Assembly: GCA_037045455.1 (NCBI GenBank)
Contig: JBAOIN010000003.1
Span: 496,001 to 560,000, forward strand
Direction of reading: 5' to 3'
DNA: 64,000 nucleotides
Source of the DNA: JADKAV01 sp037045455
Lineage (GTDB): Bacteria > Actinomycetota > Actinomycetes > S36-B12 > UBA10799
Shown here: positions 28,826 to 38,217 of the stretch, in pieces
Numbering within the stretch: the stretch's first letter is position 1
Layout: every line of letters begins with the position of its first letter
Notes under the pieces: generated by a model
The model's input: only the letters and a program-made list of their open reading frames with translations
Database searches by the model: none
What the model was told of the DNA's origin: nothing
Translations under genes and position numbers: made by a program

Positions 28826-28916
28826 CACGACGCGCCGTGGGTGCGCATTGGATCGTCGGAGTGTCGCGTTCGAAACCTGGCCGCACTGCGCCGGCTCGGC
28901 CAGGTTTCGAACGCGA
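28771..28916. repeat. Tandem TTCGAAACCTGGCC hairpins
   Basis: The second hairpin is perfect: arms 28864-28883 and 28897-28916, 20 bp each, loop 13 nt. About 95 bp upstream, GTTCGAAACCTGGCCGCAC (28772-28790) pairs loosely with GTGGCCAGGTTC (28811-28822), a weaker copy of the same stem. They separate the acnA unit from the dxs promoter and probably act as terminators. Confidence 0.7.
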
Positions 28917-28950
28917 GGACGGCTCAACGGGCGCCGCGGCGCCACCCTCG

Positions 28951-28966
28951 TACACTGAATCTCGTG
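28951..28966 (+). promoter_or_regulatory. Leaderless promoter of dxs
   Basis: TACACT (28951-28956), 7 nt, then GTG (28964). Transcription starting 6-8 nt after the -10 would begin at or next to the start codon, and no Shine-Dalgarno lies between. This is one representative of a pattern repeated before more than twenty genes here. Confidence 0.65.
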
Positions 28967-30859
28967 CTCGAGCAGATCTCAACACCTGCGGACCTCCGCG
29001 ATCTCTCCGACGAGCAGTTGGACACGCTCGCCGCCGAGATCCGCGAATTCCTGGTGGAAAAGGTCGCGCGCACCGGGGGTCACCTCGGGCCCAACCTGGG
29101 CGTGGTGGAGCTGACGATCGCGCTGCACCGGGTGTTCGACTCCCCGCGCGATGCGCTGCTGTGGGACACCGGCCACCAGGCCTACGTGCACAAGATCCTC
29201 ACCGGGCGCCGCGACGGGTTCGATCAGTTGCGCCAGCGCGGGGGGATGTCGGGCTATCCCACTCGGGCCGAAAGTGAGCACGACTGGATCGAGAACTCCC
29301 ACGCCAGCACGTCACTGTCCTATGCCGACGGCCTGGCCAAGGCCTGGCAGGCACGCGGCGAACTCGGCCGGCGCCACGTGGTCCCGATCATCGGCGACGG
29401 CGCCCTGACCGGTGGAATGGCCTGGGAGGCACTGAACAACATCGCGGGCTCGGATCGGCCCATGGTGATCGTGGTCAACGACAACGAGCGCTCCTACGAC
29501 CCCACGATCGGGGGGCTGGCCAACCATCTGGCCACGCTGCGCACGACCGGCGGGTACGAGAAGTTCCTGAACTGGGGCCGGCGGGCGCTGAACCGCACGC
29601 CCGTGGTCGGCAAGCCCGCCTTCGAGACCCTGCACGGGCTCAAGAAGGGCGTCAAGGACATGGTCGCCCCGCAGGGCATGTTCGAGGACCTGGGACTGAA
29701 GTACATCGGCCCGGTGCCGGGACACGACCGGGACGCGGTGGAGCATGCCCTGCGCAAAGCCAAGCGCTACCCGGGTCCGGTGCTCGTGCACGTGCTGACC
29801 CAGAAGGGCCGGGGTTATCCGCCTGCCGAGCAGGACGAGGCGGACCGCTTCCACGGCGTGGGGGTCATCGACCCGGTGACCGGACGCCCGACCGGTGCGG
29901 CCAAGGCGAGCTGGACGTCGGTGTTCTCCGAGGAGATGTGCGAGATCGCGGCGGAACGGCCCGACGTGGTGGCCATCACAGCGGCCATGCTCGGTCCGAC
30001 CGGCCTGTCCGACATGAAGCAGCGGTTCCCCGACCGCGTGTACGACGTAGGGATCGCCGAGCAGCACGCCATCACCTCCGCGGTGGGCATGTCGATGGGT
30101 GGACTGCACCCCGTGGTGGCTGTGTACGCGACATTCCTCAACCGCGCGTTCGACCAGGTGCTGATGGACGCCGCCTTACACAAGGCCGGGGTCACGATCG
30201 TGCTGGACCGGGCAGGCGTCACCGGCGACGACGGCGCCAGTCACAACGGCATGTGGGACATGTCGATCCTGCAGGTCGTCCCGGGATTGCGACTGGCCGC
30301 TCCCCGCGACGGGCAGCGGTTGCGGGAGAGTCTGCGGGAAGCGGTCACGATCGCGGATGGGCCCACGGTTGTGCGCTTCCCGAAGGGGGCCGTGCCCGCC
30401 GACATTCCTACGGCGCGGGCGCTCGGCGGGGTGGACGTACTTGCCGAGCAGGGCGCTCACGACGTGCTGGTCGTTCCGGTCGGGGCGATGGCCGGCGTCG
30501 GCGTGGAGGTCGCCCGGCGATTGGCTGATCAGGAAATCGGGGCGACCGTGATCGATCCCCGCTGGGTGAAGCCCGTGCCGGCGGAGGTGGTCGAGCTGGC
30601 CGAGCGGCACCGTCTGGTTGTCACGATCGAGGACAACGGCGTCGTCGGGGGAGTGGGGGCGGCCGTTGCGGGTGAACTGCGTGCGGCTGGCCTCGACGTC
30701 CCGGTGCGCACTATCGGTATTCCGCAGCGCTTCCTCGACCACGGCACGCGGGCGCAACTGCTCGAGAAGACCGGGTTGACGGCCCAGCAGATCGGACACC
30801 AGGTGATCGGCTGGATGGCGGCCTCCGAGCCTTTCGAGGTCCAGCAGCCCGCCGAGTAG
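28964..30859 (+). CDS. dxs: 1-deoxy-D-xylulose-5-phosphate synthase
   Basis: Thiamine diphosphate enzyme that condenses pyruvate with glyceraldehyde-3-phosphate, the first step of the MEP isoprenoid pathway. At 631 residues the length is normal. Seen motifs: GHQAYVHKILTGR, the ThDP-binding GDGALTGGMAWEALNN, the transketolase-type EQHAITSAVGMS and DRAGVTGDDGASHNG. The start is the GTG at 28964, giving VLEQISTPADLRDL; upstream in-frame codons run through the hairpin repeat and are not coding. Frame intact. Confidence 0.95.
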   Translation: MLEQISTPADLRDLSDEQLDTLAAEIREFLVEKVARTGGHLGPNLGVVELTIALHRVFDSPRDALLWDTGHQAYVHKILTGRRDGFDQLRQRGGMSGYPTRAESEHDWIENSHASTSLSYADGLAKAWQARGELGRRHVVPIIGDGALTGGMAWEALNNIAGSDRPMVIVVNDNERSYDPTIGGLANHLATLRTTGGYEKFLNWGRRALNRTPVVGKPAFETLHGLKKGVKDMVAPQGMFEDLGLKYIGPVPGHDRDAVEHALRKAKRYPGPVLVHVLTQKGRGYPPAEQDEADRFHGVGVIDPVTGRPTGAAKASWTSVFSEEMCEIAAERPDVVAITAAMLGPTGLSDMKQRFPDRVYDVGIAEQHAITSAVGMSMGGLHPVVAVYATFLNRAFDQVLMDAALHKAGVTIVLDRAGVTGDDGASHNGMWDMSILQVVPGLRLAAPRDGQRLRESLREAVTIADGPTVVRFPKGAVPADIPTARALGGVDVLAEQGAHDVLVVPVGAMAGVGVEVARRLADQEIGATVIDPRWVKPVPAEVVELAERHRLVVTIEDNGVVGGVGAAVAGELRAAGLDVPVRTIGIPQRFLDHGTRAQLLEKTGLTAQQIGHQVIGWMAASEPFEVQQPAE

Positions 30860-30919
30860 GCGCTGCGGCTGTGGCCACCTCCCTGCGGACGTAGGCAACG
30901 AGGCTCGGACAATAGAGGC

Positions 30920-31828
30920 ATGTTCTTCGATCCTGCGGACGGCATCGTGGTCGTGGAGGGACTGACCAAGCGCTTCGGAGCAGTGACCGCTGTCGACCAG
31001 TTGTCGTTCACGGTCACCCCGGGCCGGGTCACCGGCTTCCTCGGGCCCAACGGTGCCGGCAAGACGACGACGTTGCGCCTGCTGCTCGGCCTGGCCACCC
31101 CGGACGCCGGGACGGTGACGATCGGCGGGATCGGCTACGGCCAGCGACCGCGTCCCGCAGAGCACGTCGGAGCGGCCCTGGAGGCCGCGAGTTTCCACCC
31201 TGGACGGACCGCTCGCGACCATCTGCGCGTGTATGCACCGGAGGTCGGCGTGCCCGACAGCCGGTGTGACGAGGTCCTGACCATGGTGGGGCTGTCCGAC
31301 GCGGCGAACCGGCGAGTTGGCGGGTTCTCCCTGGGCATGCGGCAGCGGCTGGCCCTGGCCGCCACCCTGCTCGGTGATCCCCAGGTGCTGCTGCTCGACG
31401 AGCCCGCGAACGGCCTCGATCCGGAGGGCATCGCCTGGATGCGGGAGTTCCTTCGCTACCTCGCTGCGCAGGGCCGGACGGTTCTGTTGTCCAGCCACGT
31501 GCTCTCCGAGGTCCAGCAGACTGTCGACGACGTAGTGATCATCGCGCAAGGTCGGCTTGTGCATGCCTCGTCGCTAGAGGGCCTGGAGGCGCTGGCCCGG
31601 CCGGCGGTGCGGATCGTGAGCCCGGACGCCGCCGGACTCGGCGCGCTGGTCACCGAGCAGCAGTGGCAGGCCCAGCAGATCTCGTCCACGGAGGGGATCG
31701 TCTACGACCTGACGTTGGCGCAAGTGGGCGCGGCCGCGCACGCCCGCAATTTGGAGCTGCACGAACTGGCACCTGCCGGGACGAGTCTCGAAGCCCTGTT
31801 CCTGCAACTGACCGGGGGGCACTCATGA
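30920..31828 (+). CDS. ABC transporter ATP-binding protein
   Basis: A 302-residue ATPase: Walker A GPNGAGKTTT near residue 43, signature GGFSLGMRQR (a variant of LSGGQ) near 136, Walker B LLLDEPANGLDP near 158, and SSHVLSEV with the switch His. It resembles exporter ATPases of the BcrA/YxlF type (drug, bacitracin or antimicrobial peptide resistance), substrate unknown. The ATG lies 6 nt after GACAAT. It overlaps the permease gene by 4 nt. Confidence 0.9.
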   Translation: MFFDPADGIVVVEGLTKRFGAVTAVDQLSFTVTPGRVTGFLGPNGAGKTTTLRLLLGLATPDAGTVTIGGIGYGQRPRPAEHVGAALEAASFHPGRTARDHLRVYAPEVGVPDSRCDEVLTMVGLSDAANRRVGGFSLGMRQRLALAATLLGDPQVLLLDEPANGLDPEGIAWMREFLRYLAAQGRTVLLSSHVLSEVQQTVDDVVIIAQGRLVHASSLEGLEALARPAVRIVSPDAAGLGALVTEQQWQAQQISSTEGIVYDLTLAQVGAAAHARNLELHELAPAGTSLEALFLQLTGGHS

Positions 31829-32625
31829 CCGCAGTGCTGCGCACCGAATGGCGCAAGAGCACGACCACCCGGACCTGGTGGCTGCTGGCCGGAGCCATGT
31901 TCGGCTACATGCTGGTGATGGGCGTCATCATGGCGGCGTCGTTCGCGCTGGCCATGCGGGAGCCGGCCAATCAGGAGATGGTCCTGGCTCCCCGCGATGC
32001 CGCATCGTCGGTCTACACGTTGGCCGTGGCGCTGGGCTACATCTTCCCGGCTGTGCTGGGGGCGTTGGTGGTCACCACGGAGTTCCGGCATCGCACGATC
32101 ACGCCGACACTGCTGGCCGAACCGCGGCGCACTCTGGTCCTCGGTGGCAAACTCGTGGCGGTCATCCCGTTCGCCGTGGTGTTGGCGGTGGTAGGCGTGC
32201 TGGGAACGGTGTTGGGCGGTGCTGCTGCTCTGGCGGTTCTGGACGAACCCACGTTCCTCGGTGATGCGGCGATGCAGCGCACCATCGCCCTGTCCGTGGT
32301 CGCTCTCATCCTGTGGGCGCTGGTCGGCGTCGGTTTCGGTTCTGTGCTCACCAACCAGGTCGCGGCGATTGTGGTACTGCTGGTCTTCACGCAGTTCGTG
32401 GAGCCCCTGCTGCGGCTCTTGCTGGCCCAGTTCGATGCCACCGAGGCCCTGTCGAAGTTCCTGCCCGGCGCGGCGGGGGAGGCCATCGCGGGCTCCAGCC
32501 TCTACGTGAGTTCAGGGCTGGCCGAACTGCTGCCGTCTTGGGCGGGGGCCTTGGTCCTGCTGGGATATGCCGTGGTGTTCCTGGTGATCGGCCGGCTGAC
32601 GACGTTCCGCCGGGACATTGGCTGA
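31825..32625 (+). CDS. ABC transporter permease (ABC-2 type)
   Basis: A 266-residue membrane protein with about six hydrophobic helices and the ABC-2 motif VVTTEFRHRTITPTLLAEP, which follows the second helix in this permease class. It should form the channel for the preceding ATPase as a homodimer. The ATG overlaps the ATPase stop (ATGA). Confidence 0.87.
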   Translation: MTAVLRTEWRKSTTTRTWWLLAGAMFGYMLVMGVIMAASFALAMREPANQEMVLAPRDAASSVYTLAVALGYIFPAVLGALVVTTEFRHRTITPTLLAEPRRTLVLGGKLVAVIPFAVVLAVVGVLGTVLGGAAALAVLDEPTFLGDAAMQRTIALSVVALILWALVGVGFGSVLTNQVAAIVVLLVFTQFVEPLLRLLLAQFDATEALSKFLPGAAGEAIAGSSLYVSSGLAELLPSWAGALVLLGYAVVFLVIGRLTTFRRDIG

Positions 32626-32627
32626 CA

Positions 32628-32722
32628 GGTTTCGGTCATTCAGAGGTCACCAGGCGGCCGGATCATGACCGAAACCGGCGCGGGCACAAAGACGCCCGGC
32701 CGGTGAACCCCACGGCCGGGCG
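32628..32722 (+). terminator. Two consecutive hairpins between convergent units
   Basis: The first has perfect 12-bp arms 32628-32639 and 32665-32676 (GGTTTCGGTCAT and complement). The second has perfect 10-bp arms 32693-32702 and 32713-32722 (CGCCCGGCCG and complement), followed by CTCGCTTCTTTCCCC, which resembles a T-tract on the plus strand. They end the ABC operon and face the 3' end of fadB. Confidence 0.75.
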
Positions 32723-32739
32723 CCTCGCTTCTTTCCCCG

Positions 32740-34913
32740 TTACGGCAGGCTGGCCACCCCGGCGGGCAGGAAGCGCTTGCCGTTGACCTTCTCGCTCACG
32801 CCCGGCCCGGTCCAGGTACGGCGTGATGCCGCCGAGGTGGAACGGCCAGCCGGCGCCCAGGATCATGCACAGGTCGATGTCCTGGGCCTCGGCGACGACG
32901 CCCTCGTCGAGCATCAGCTGCACCTCCTGGGCCAGCGCGTCGAGCGCGCGCGCGCGCACCTGCTCCTCGGTCAGCGGCGCGTCGCCCTGCGTCGAACAGC
33001 GCGGCCACCTCGGGATCGACCTGCGGTGTGCCGGTCGAGTAGTCCCAGATGGCGCTCTTGCCGGCCTCGACCACCTTGCGCAGGTTGTCGGAGACGTAGA
33101 AGCGGTCGGGGAAGGCCGCGTGCATGCGTCTCCGACACGTGGAACGCGACCGCCGGGCCGACCAGCTGCAGCAGCGTGAACGGCGACATCGGCAGACCCA
33201 GCGGGTCCAGCGCCGCGGTCGGCCACCTCGAACGGCGTGCCCTCGTCGACGCTCGTGGTCGACCTCGCCGAGGAAGCGGGTGAGCAGCCGGTTGACGACG
33301 AACGCCGGCGCGTCCTTGACCAGCACGCACGACTTCTTCAGCGCCTTGCCGACGACGAACGCCGTGGCCAGCGTCGCGTCGTCGGTCGCTTCGGCCCGCA
33401 CGATCTCCAGCAGCGGCATGACCGCCACCGGGTTGAAGAAGTGGAAGCCCACCACTCGCTCGGGGTGCTGCGAGGCCGCTGGCCATCTCCGTCACCGACA
33501 GCGAAGAGGTGTTCGTGGCGAGGATGCAGTCGGGTCGGATGACGCGCCTCGACACTCGGCGAAGACCTGCTGCTTGACCTTCATGTCCTCGAACACGGCC
33601 TCGATGACGAAGTCGGCGTCGGCGAAGGCCTCCTTGGTCGACCGAACCGGTGATCAGGGCCTTGAGCCGGTTGGCCTTGTCGCCGTTGATCCGGCCCTTG
33701 GCGGCCATGCTCGTCGATCTCGCGCGTGGGCGTAGCTCCAGGCCCTTGTCCACGCGGGCCTGGTCGAGGTCGGTCATGACGACCGGCACCTGCAGGCGCT
33801 GCGCGAACAGCAGCGCCATCTGGCGAGGCCATCAGGCCCGCGCCCACGACGCCGACCTTCGTGACCGGGCGGGCGAGCTTCTTGTCGGGAGCGCCCACCG
33901 GCCGCTTGGCGCGCTTCTGCACCAGGTCGAAGGAGTAGAGCCCGGCCCGCAGGTCGTCGCCCATGATCAGGTCGGCCAGCGCCTCGTCCTCGGCGGCGAA
34001 ACCCTCGGCGCGGCTGGCGGTCTTGGCCAGCGGCGATCAGGTCCAGCGCCCGGTAGGGGGCCGGGGTGGCGCCCTGCAGGCCGGGCGTCGAGCACGCGCG
34101 CGAACGCCCGCGACGGTCGTCGTCCCAGGCCGCGCCGCGATCGATCTCCGGACGGGTCACCTCGACGGCTGCCGGTGAGGACCTGGCGCGGCCCACAGCA
34201 GCGACTGCTCGAGGAAGTCGGCCGGCTCGAACATGGCGTCGGCGATGCCGAGCTCGAGCGACCTGCGCCGGCTTGAGCATGCTTGTTCTGTGCCATCGGG
34301 TTCTCGATGATGACCTTGGCCGCCTTGGCCGGCGCCGATCAGGTTGGGCAGCAGGTACGCGCCGCCCCAGCCGGGAATCAGGCCCAGGAAGACCTCGGGC
34401 AGGCTGAACGGCTGCGGCACCCGAGGAGATCGTGCGGTAGTGGCAGTGCAGCCCGACCTCGACGCCGCCGCCCATCGCCGCGCCGTTGATGAACGCGAAC
34501 GTGGGCACGCTGCGAGCTGAGCCGAGCATGCCGAGCACCTCGTGCCCGAGCTTGCCGATCGCGCGCGGCCTGGCCCCGATCGGTCAGCCGCGGGACGCCG
34601 GTGAGGTCGGCGCCCACCGCGAAGATGAACGGCTTGCCGGTCACGCAGATCGCGGCGACCGCCGGGGATTGCCTGCGCCTCGGTGAGGGCCGCCGTTGAG
34701 TTCCAGCAGGCCACCGGGGCCGAACGTGTTCGGCTTGGTGTGGTCGAAGCCGTTGTCCAGCGTGATGATGGCCGCGGTGCCCGCGCCCAGCGGCAACTCG
34801 ACGCCGTGCGCAGCAAGGCGTGCGTCACGACCTCGTCGGCGAACTGGATCGACTCATCCAAGCGCAGCGTCGGCGGCGGTCTGCGGGATCGGCTGCGAAA
34901 TGCTATCGGTCAT
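32740..34913 (-). CDS. fadB: Multifunctional enoyl-CoA hydratase/3-hydroxyacyl-CoA dehydrogenase (many frameshifts)
   Basis: Fragments in all three frames assemble into a FadB-type beta-oxidation enzyme of roughly 715 residues. The hydratase half includes VPTFAFINGAAMGGGVEVGLHC. The dehydrogenase half includes TKVGVVGAGLMAS (NAD site), ILATNTSSLSVTEMA, VGFHFFNPVAVMPLLEIVRA and VKDAPAFVVNRLLTRFL. It hydrates enoyl-CoA and oxidises 3-hydroxyacyl-CoA. A dozen or more frame breaks lie within 2.2 kb, far denser than in flanking genes; those I could resolve are extra bases (for example near 33641, 33824, 34031). Only 4 nt separate it from fadA. A low-quality consensus is the likeliest cause, but decay cannot be excluded. 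Confidence 0.78.
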
Positions 34914-34917
34914 TGAC

Positions 34918-36135
34918 TCAGGCCTCCTGGCTGTAGTTCGGGTTCTCCCAGATGACCGTGCCGCCCATGCCCGAGGCCGATGCACATGGTCGTGATGCCG
35001 TAGCGGACCTCCGGGTGGTCCTGGAAGTCGCGGGCGAGGTAGGTCATCAGGCGGATGCCGCTGGAGGCCAGCGGGTGACCCACCGCGATCGCGCCGCCCA
35101 TCGGGTTGACGCGCGGGTCGTCGTCGGCGATGCCGTAGTAGTCCAGGAAGGCTGAGCACCTGCACGGCGAAGGCCTCGTTGACCTCGAACAGCGCCGATG
35201 TCGTCGATGCTCAGGCCGGCCTTGGCCAGCGCCTTCTCGGTGCTGGGCACCGGGCCGTAGCCCATGACCTCGGGCTCGACGCCGGCGAACGCGAAGGACA
35301 CCAGGCGCAGCTTCTTGGTCAGGCCCAGCTCGTCGGCGACCTCCTCGGCGGCCAGCACGGCCCCGGTCGCGCCGTCGTTGAGGCCGGCGGCGTTGCCCGC
35401 GGTCACCCGGCCGTGCGGGCGGAAGGGCGTCTTCAGACCGGCCAGCGACTCCATCGACGTGCCCGGGCGGGGCGGCTCGTCGCTGAGTGGCCAGACCCCA
35501 GCCCAGCTCGACCGAGTGCGGATCGCGACCGGCACCAGGTCGGGCTGGATCTTGCCGTCGGCGTAGGCCTTGGCCGTCTTCTCCTGGCGAGGCCACGGCG
35601 AAGGCGTCGGCACGCTCCTTGGTCAGCTGCGGGAAGCGGTCGTGCAGGTTCTCCGCGGTCTTGCCCATCAGCAGCGCCTCGGGGTCGACGATCTTCTCGG
35701 CGAGGAACCGCGGGTTGGGGTCGACGCCCTCGCCCATCGGGTGCCGGCCCATGTGCTCGACACCCGCCGGCGATCGCCACGTCGTAGGCGCCCGACGCCG
35801 ATGCCCGCAGCTGACGTTGGTGGTCGGCGGTCATCGCACCGGCGCACATGCGGTCGACGGAATAGCCCGGGACGCGTCTTGGGCAGCCCGGCCAGCAGCG
35901 CGGCACGTGCGGCCGAGGGTCAGGCCCTGGTCGCCGATCTGGGTGGTGGCGGCGACGGCCACCTCGTCGACCCGCTCCGGCGGCAGGTTGGGGTTGCGGC
36001 GCAGGAGCTCGCGCATGCACCCGCACGACGAGGTCGTCGGCGCGGGTCTCGGCGTAGAGGCCCTTGGCGACCGGACTTGCCGAACGGGGTGCGCACCCCG
36101 TCGACGAGGACGACATTGCGACCAGCCTGCGGCAT
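34918..36135 (-). CDS. fadA: Acetyl-CoA acyltransferase (thiolase) (several frameshifts)
   Basis: A thiolase of about 400 residues spread over three frames. VVLVDGVRTPFGKSG marks the N-terminus, SVDRMCAGAM holds the nucleophilic Cys, LNDGATGAVLAAEEVA and GHPLASSGIRLMTYL the central and His segments, and TTMCIGLGMGG the second catalytic Cys. It cleaves 3-ketoacyl-CoA to acetyl-CoA. The ATG at 36135 has GGAGG upstream, and the gene forms an operon with fadB. Start and stop frames agree, so the number of inserted bases is a multiple of three. Confidence 0.8.
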
Positions 36136-36172
36136 AGGAGACCTCCAGGTATTGGGGCTGTTCGTTCTATGT

Positions 36173-36184
36173 TACTGGCCAGTA
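36173..36184. promoter_or_regulatory. Palindromic operator-like site upstream of fadA-fadB
   Basis: TACTGGCCAGTA is a perfect 12-bp palindrome about 40 bp before the fadA start codon, just upstream of a TAGAAC -10-like hexamer on the minus strand. The position suits a TetR-type fatty-acid repressor; the regulator itself is not encoded next door. Confidence 0.55.
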
Positions 36185-36229
36185 GCAATCATTCGAGGGC
36201 GGGTCGCGGTGTGAGGTGGATCACGCGGT

Positions 36230-36281
36230 TTGTCGCGGGCGTTGTTGCTCCGCTCGGCGTGTCGCAACAACCGCGCGACAA
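36230..36281 (-). terminator. TTGTCGCG hairpin downstream of RNase D gene
   Basis: Arms 36230-36248 and 36264-36281 pair over 18 bp with a single bulge. A further GAACAACTGCGCGACAG repeats the right arm next to the stop codon. The same TTGTCGCG word appears in the hairpin at 43031-43116. Confidence 0.65.
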
Positions 36282-36305
36282 TGCCGAACAACTGCGCGAC
36301 AGAAC

Positions 36306-37451
36306 TCAGAAGAGGTGGCGGGTCTGCTCGATCTGCCAGGGCCGGGCGCCCAATTCGGCCATCCGAACACCTGGATCGGCCGGCGGATTCCACGCCAGAT
36401 CCGCCACGATGTCCGGCGCCAAGAGCGTCTGCGGCCAGACCTCGATCTGTTCAGCACGCGCTGTCAGGACCTCGCGCAGGTGCGTCCAACGGGCTGCTGC
36501 CTCAGGGTCGCGCTGCTCCCAGGCCCGCAGGTTGCGCGCGGGAGGTCCGTCGGACCGCTCGGCCGGGGGTTGCGGGGCGGCCGCCCCTTCGGCGATGACC
36601 TGCAGCCACTGCGAGGCGTTGGCGACCAGCGGGCGCGGGATGTTGGGGACGGCAGCCAACTGCTCAGGGGTCGTGGGGGAGCGTCGCGCGATCTCCACCA
36701 TGACCTGATCGCGCACGACCCGGTGCACAGCGATGTCCCGCTGCCGCGCGAGGCCGTCGCGGTGCTGCCACAGCGCGCGCAGGACACCCCGCTGGGCGTC
36801 ATTGCGCAGCCGGCCCGCCCCCGCCGCGCGTCGCCAGCGCTGCTGCGGATCGCCGAGCGGGCGCTGCCGGATCTGATGCTCGAACTCCTGGCGCGCCCAC
36901 TCCTGCTTGCCCGCGTCGGCCAGCCGCTCGGCCTCTTCGTCCTGCAGATCGGGCAGCAGGCAGACGTCCAGCGCGGCGTACTCCAGCCAACTGGCGCGCA
37001 ACGGCCGTCTCGACCAGTCCGCCTGACCGTGGCCCTTGCGCAGGGTGTAGCCGAGCAGGGACTCCACAAGTGAGGCCAGGCCGACCCGCTCCAGGCCGAG
37101 CAGTTGCGCCGCGATCTCGGTGTCGAACAATCGCTGCGGGCGCAGCCCGATCTCGGCCAGGCAGTCCAGATCGTTGTGGGCGGCCTGCATGATCCATTCC
37201 TCGGAGTCCAGCAACGTGGCCAGTGCCGAGAAGTCGTCGATGCCGACCGGGTCGAGCAGCAGCACTGGGGCGTTGCGGCGGAACACCTGCACGAGGTAGG
37301 CGCGCTGGGAGTAGCGGTAACTGCCGGCCCGTTCTGCATCGACCCCCAGCGGGCCCTCGCCGGCGGCCAGAGCGTCGACGGCACGTGCCAGGCCCTCCGG
37401 CGTGTCGACCACGTCGGGCAGCGGGGAGTCCCAGCGAACATCATGTCCCAC
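36306..37451 (-). CDS. rnd: Ribonuclease D
   Basis: A 381-residue DEDD 3'-5' exoribonuclease. Exo motifs: LGVDAERAGSYRYSQRA (Asp, Glu), QAAHNDLDCLAEIG (Asp) and YAALDVCLLPDL (Asp, Tyr). An HRDC domain follows (ALWQHRDGLARQRDIAVHRV) and a C-terminal helical part typical of actinobacterial members. It trims tRNA and other structured RNA 3' ends. The GTG at 37451 is 8 nt after TAGGGT; longer in-frame starts overlap that promoter. It heads the conserved actinobacterial block with the LuxR, DUF3000 and heme genes. Confidence 0.87.
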   Translation of the reverse strand: MGHDVRWDSPLPDVVDTPEGLARAVDALAAGEGPLGVDAERAGSYRYSQRAYLVQVFRRNAPVLLLDPVGIDDFSALATLLDSEEWIMQAAHNDLDCLAEIGLRPQRLFDTEIAAQLLGLERVGLASLVESLLGYTLRKGHGQADWSRRPLRASWLEYAALDVCLLPDLQDEEAERLADAGKQEWARQEFEHQIRQRPLGDPQQRWRRAAGAGRLRNDAQRGVLRALWQHRDGLARQRDIAVHRVVRDQVMVEIARRSPTTPEQLAAVPNIPRPLVANASQWLQVIAEGAAAPQPPAERSDGPPARNLRAWEQRDPEAAARWTHLREVLTARAEQIEVWPQTLLAPDIVADLAWNPPADPGVRMAELGARPWQIEQTRHLF

Positions 37452-37549
37452 GGTGCTCAACCCTAGGCGGCAGAAGGGCCCGGCCGCGCGATGCGCCACG
37501 GAGGGTCACAGGTTTGGCGGGCCACCGGCTGACCGCTCAAGTCTCACCC

Positions 37550-38140
37550 TCAGGCGATGTACCCGCACCGGATGGCGGTGGCGACCATCTCCGCGCGGTC
37601 ACCCGAGCCGAGTTTGCGCGCGATGCGGGCCAGGTGTGATTTCACGGTGAGCGCCGAGACGCCCAGTCGTTCTCCCACGGCGCGGTTGGTCTGGCCGTCG
37701 GCGACCATGCGCAGTACCTCGAGTTCCCGATCGCTGAGCGCGGCGGCGCCGGGAAGGGGGACCGGCGCCGCCGGAGTCTCGGCTTGTTTGCGGATCAGGA
37801 CGCTGCGGACACCCGCCACGAGCGTTGCGTGGATGGCGCGAGCGTCGGCCTTGCCGCTCAGGATCACGACCTTCTGCCAGCCGCGTGCGCGCAGCATCCG
37901 GATCAGCGGCACGGCGGGGCCGTCTGGCAGCGGGGTGACAATGACACAGACGTCGGGGGCGGAGTGGCGGTCGGCGTAGGCCCGCAACTGGGCGGCCCCG
38001 GTCAGCAGCGTGACCTGGTTGCCGGTCAGTGGGTTGTGGGCCTGTCGGACCAGGTCGGGAGTGCCACAGAGCACGACAGTGCTGGTCGCATGGGTGGTTT
38101 CGGTGCGGGTGACGTCTGGTAGGACGACGTAACTGCTCAT
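37550..38140 (-). CDS. LuxR-type HTH transcriptional regulator
   Basis: A 196-residue protein. Residues 25-120 look like a receiver-type alpha/beta domain but lack a clear phospho-acceptor Asp pair, so phosphorylation is doubtful. Residues 132-192 are a LuxR/GerE helix-turn-helix (LSDRELEVLRMVADG, VSALTVKSHLARIARKL). It binds DNA through the C-terminal domain; targets unknown. A GGAGG site precedes the ATG. The gene lies between rnd and the DUF3000 gene, an arrangement I know from other actinobacteria. Confidence 0.83.
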   Translation of the reverse strand: MSSYVVLPDVTRTETTHATSTVVLCGTPDLVRQAHNPLTGNQVTLLTGAAQLRAYADRHSAPDVCVIVTPLPDGPAVPLIRMLRARGWQKVVILSGKADARAIHATLVAGVRSVLIRKQAETPAAPVPLPGAAALSDRELEVLRMVADGQTNRAVGERLGVSALTVKSHLARIARKLGSGDRAEMVATAIRCGYIA

Positions 38141-38217
38141 CGTCGCCTCCCTCCTGAGGGCTCCATTTGTCATTCGACAACAAGGCTCGGCGACTTGACC
38201 CGCTCACGGCGAAGGTG

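Noticed and set aside
28864..28916. GTTCGAAAC resembling a tRNA T-loop
   Set aside because: It belongs to a perfect 20-bp inverted repeat; no acceptor, D or anticodon stems surround it.
32740..36135. fadA-fadB as pseudogenes
   Set aside because: Family motifs and catalytic residues are all retained across three frames, the operon spacing is normal, and the resolvable breaks are single extra bases as elsewhere, which points to sequence error.
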